A stretch of 5,637 nucleotides of DNA, from positions 1-5,637 of the forward strand of contig JADILY010000072.1 of assembly GCA_017695055.1 (NCBI GenBank), written 5' to 3'. How positions within the stretch are numbered: position 1 is the stretch's first letter; each line of letters begins with the position of its first letter. Positions 5,305-5,637 of the stretch are shown here, piece by piece. The translations under genes and the position numbers were made by a program. The stretch comes from Merdivivens faecigallinarum (lineage in GTDB: Bacteria > Bacteroidota > Bacteroidia > Bacteroidales > UBA932). The notes beneath the pieces are model-generated. The model did no database searches. It was not told the origin of the DNA and saw only the letters and a list, made by a program, of their open reading frames with translations.

Positions 5305-5443
5305 ACCCGCCGCGCTCCCTCATCGGGATTGTGCTCGCCCGGGAGGGCTGCGCATTCCCCTACCGCTCGCCGCGGGGCCCTTGCAACAAGGAGGAACGGC
5401 TGGGACAAAACGGCTGATATGCGGAGCATATCATGGCTTTTCC
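5305..5443. other. GC-rich spacer between the two palindromic repeats
   Basis: I recognise no gene in this block. It is GC-rich and rich in short inverted pairs: CTCCC (5315-5319) with GGGAG (5341-5345), CCTTG with CAAGG around 5379-5391, and TGATATGC (5415-5422) with GCATATCA (5426-5433), the last flanked by AAAA (5407-5410) and TTTT (5438-5441) in register. Open frames here are short, overlap on both strands and have unlikely compositions. A structured RNA or the body of an interspersed repeat are both possible. Confidence 0.4.
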
Positions 5444-5483
5444 GCACCTCCGGCTTTGCAAGCGAGCTTGAAGCCGGAGGTGC
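5444..5483. repeat. Palindromic repeat, copy 2, with extended perfect stem
   Basis: GCACCTCCGGCTT (5444-5456) and AAGCCGGAGGTGC (5471-5483) are perfect 13-bp inverted repeats; the inner pair CAAGC (5459-5463) and GCTTG (5466-5470) extends the stem with a 2-nt bulge. The inner 34 bp (5447-5480) repeat copy 1 with one difference. It lies just beyond the likely tRNA terminator. Confidence 0.85.
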
Positions 5484-5521
5484 AAAAAAAGCCGCATTCC
5501 AAAGGAATGCAGCCGTTTTTT
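5484..5521 (-). terminator. Likely intrinsic terminator of tRNA-Ser, possibly bidirectional
   Basis: A perfect 7-bp stem GCATTCC (5494-5500) and GGAATGC (5504-5510) with a 3-nt loop is flanked by seven A (5484-5490) and six T (5516-5521). Read on the minus strand, downstream of the tRNA, the hairpin is followed by GGC and seven T, a good intrinsic terminator. On the plus strand it is followed by a T-run after five bases, so it could also stop apbE-direction transcripts. Confidence 0.75.
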
Positions 5522-5526
5522 CGTTG

Positions 5527-5614
5527 CGGAGAGATCGGGATTCGAACCCGAGATACGATTTTGTCGTATACACGCTTTCCAGGCGTGCCTCTTAAGCCAC
5601 TCGAGCATCTCTCC
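5527..5614 (-). tRNA. tRNA-Ser (anticodon GGA)
   Basis: The minus strand folds as a class II tRNA of 88 nt including the discriminator. The acceptor stem is GGAGAGA (5614-5608) with TCTCTCC (5534-5528), the discriminator G is at 5527, and CCA is not encoded (CAA follows). The anticodon stem CACGC/GCGTG encloses the loop CTGGAAA, giving anticodon GGA at 5580-5578, which reads UCC and UCU. A long variable arm (TACGA/TCGTA, 5554-5568), typical of tRNA-Ser, precedes the T arm with GGTTCGAATCC. Promoter core and terminator candidates flank it, consistent with a single-gene transcript. Confidence 0.97.
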
Positions 5615-5626
5615 TGAATGGGAGTG

Positions 5627-5634
5627 CAAATATA
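5627..5634 (-). promoter_or_regulatory. -7 box of the tRNA-Ser promoter (TATATTTG)
   Basis: On the minus strand, TATATTTG (5634-5627) matches the Bacteroidota -7 consensus TAnnTTTG exactly and lies 12 nt before the tRNA 5' end, so transcription would begin a few bases ahead of the mature tRNA. The -33 element would fall outside the window. Confidence 0.65.
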
Positions 5635-5637
5635 CGG

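Noticed and set aside
5527..5550. tRNA-Ser 3' end as an attachment site of an integrated element
   Set aside because: No second copy of the tRNA 3' end and no integrase are present in the window, so there is nothing to support integration here.
5181..5629. Several short open frames on both strands in the apbE-tRNA interval, some running through the tRNA
   Set aside because: They read through palindromic repeats and a tRNA gene, overlap one another in different frames, and show no domain or start-site support.

Overview
The window looks like chromosomal DNA from a Bacteroidota species, most likely Bacteroidales and possibly near Alistipes/Rikenellaceae. The reasons are two lipoproteins with short relaxed lipoboxes, a FISUMP-type lipoprotein, an ApbE lipoprotein, starts without clear Shine-Dalgarno sequences, and two exact matches to the Bacteroidota -7 promoter box TAnnTTTG. 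The genus is a guess; phylum and order rest on these style features, not on a marker gene.

Layout, left to right. (1) Positions 1-617, plus strand: the C-terminal part of a PhoH-family ATPase, cut by the window edge. Its last 66 bases overlap, tail to tail, the glycine-rich 3' end of the next gene. (2) Positions 552-2378, minus strand: a compact three-gene set read right to left as lemA, a short TPM-domain protein, then a secreted, membrane-anchored TPM-domain protein with a Gly/Phe/Ser tail. The gaps are 11 bp and -35 bp, so it is almost certainly one operon. (3) Positions 2479-3465, minus strand: a FISUMP-domain lipoprotein lying upstream of lemA on the same strand, separated by 100 bp that include AT-rich tandem repeats. 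(4) Positions 3466-3771: a divergent intergenic region with a GC-rich imperfect repeat, two closely spaced opposing promoter candidates and a 21-bp tandem duplication that touches the next start codon. (5) Positions 3772-5010, plus strand: an ApbE-type FMN transferase lipoprotein carrying two separate in-frame low-complexity repeat insertions. (6) Positions 5011-5526: about 500 bp without a convincing gene but dense in structure: a hairpin, a 171-bp imperfect palindrome, two copies of a 34-bp palindromic repeat around a GC-rich block, and a likely terminator. (7) Positions 5527-5614, minus strand: tRNA-Ser(GGA), with a good -7 box just upstream.

Functionally, the LemA/TPM set is a recurring bacterial partnership of uncertain role at the cell envelope. 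ApbE is expected to attach FMN covalently to exported or membrane subunits such as those of Rnf or Nqr, but no target gene is in the window. I see no CRISPR array, transposase, integrase or recognisable defence system. The most unusual content is the repeat biology: minisatellite-like GC-rich units inside apbE and in its upstream intergenic region share sequence words, and the space between apbE and the tRNA holds palindromic elements that look like non-autonomous interspersed repeats.
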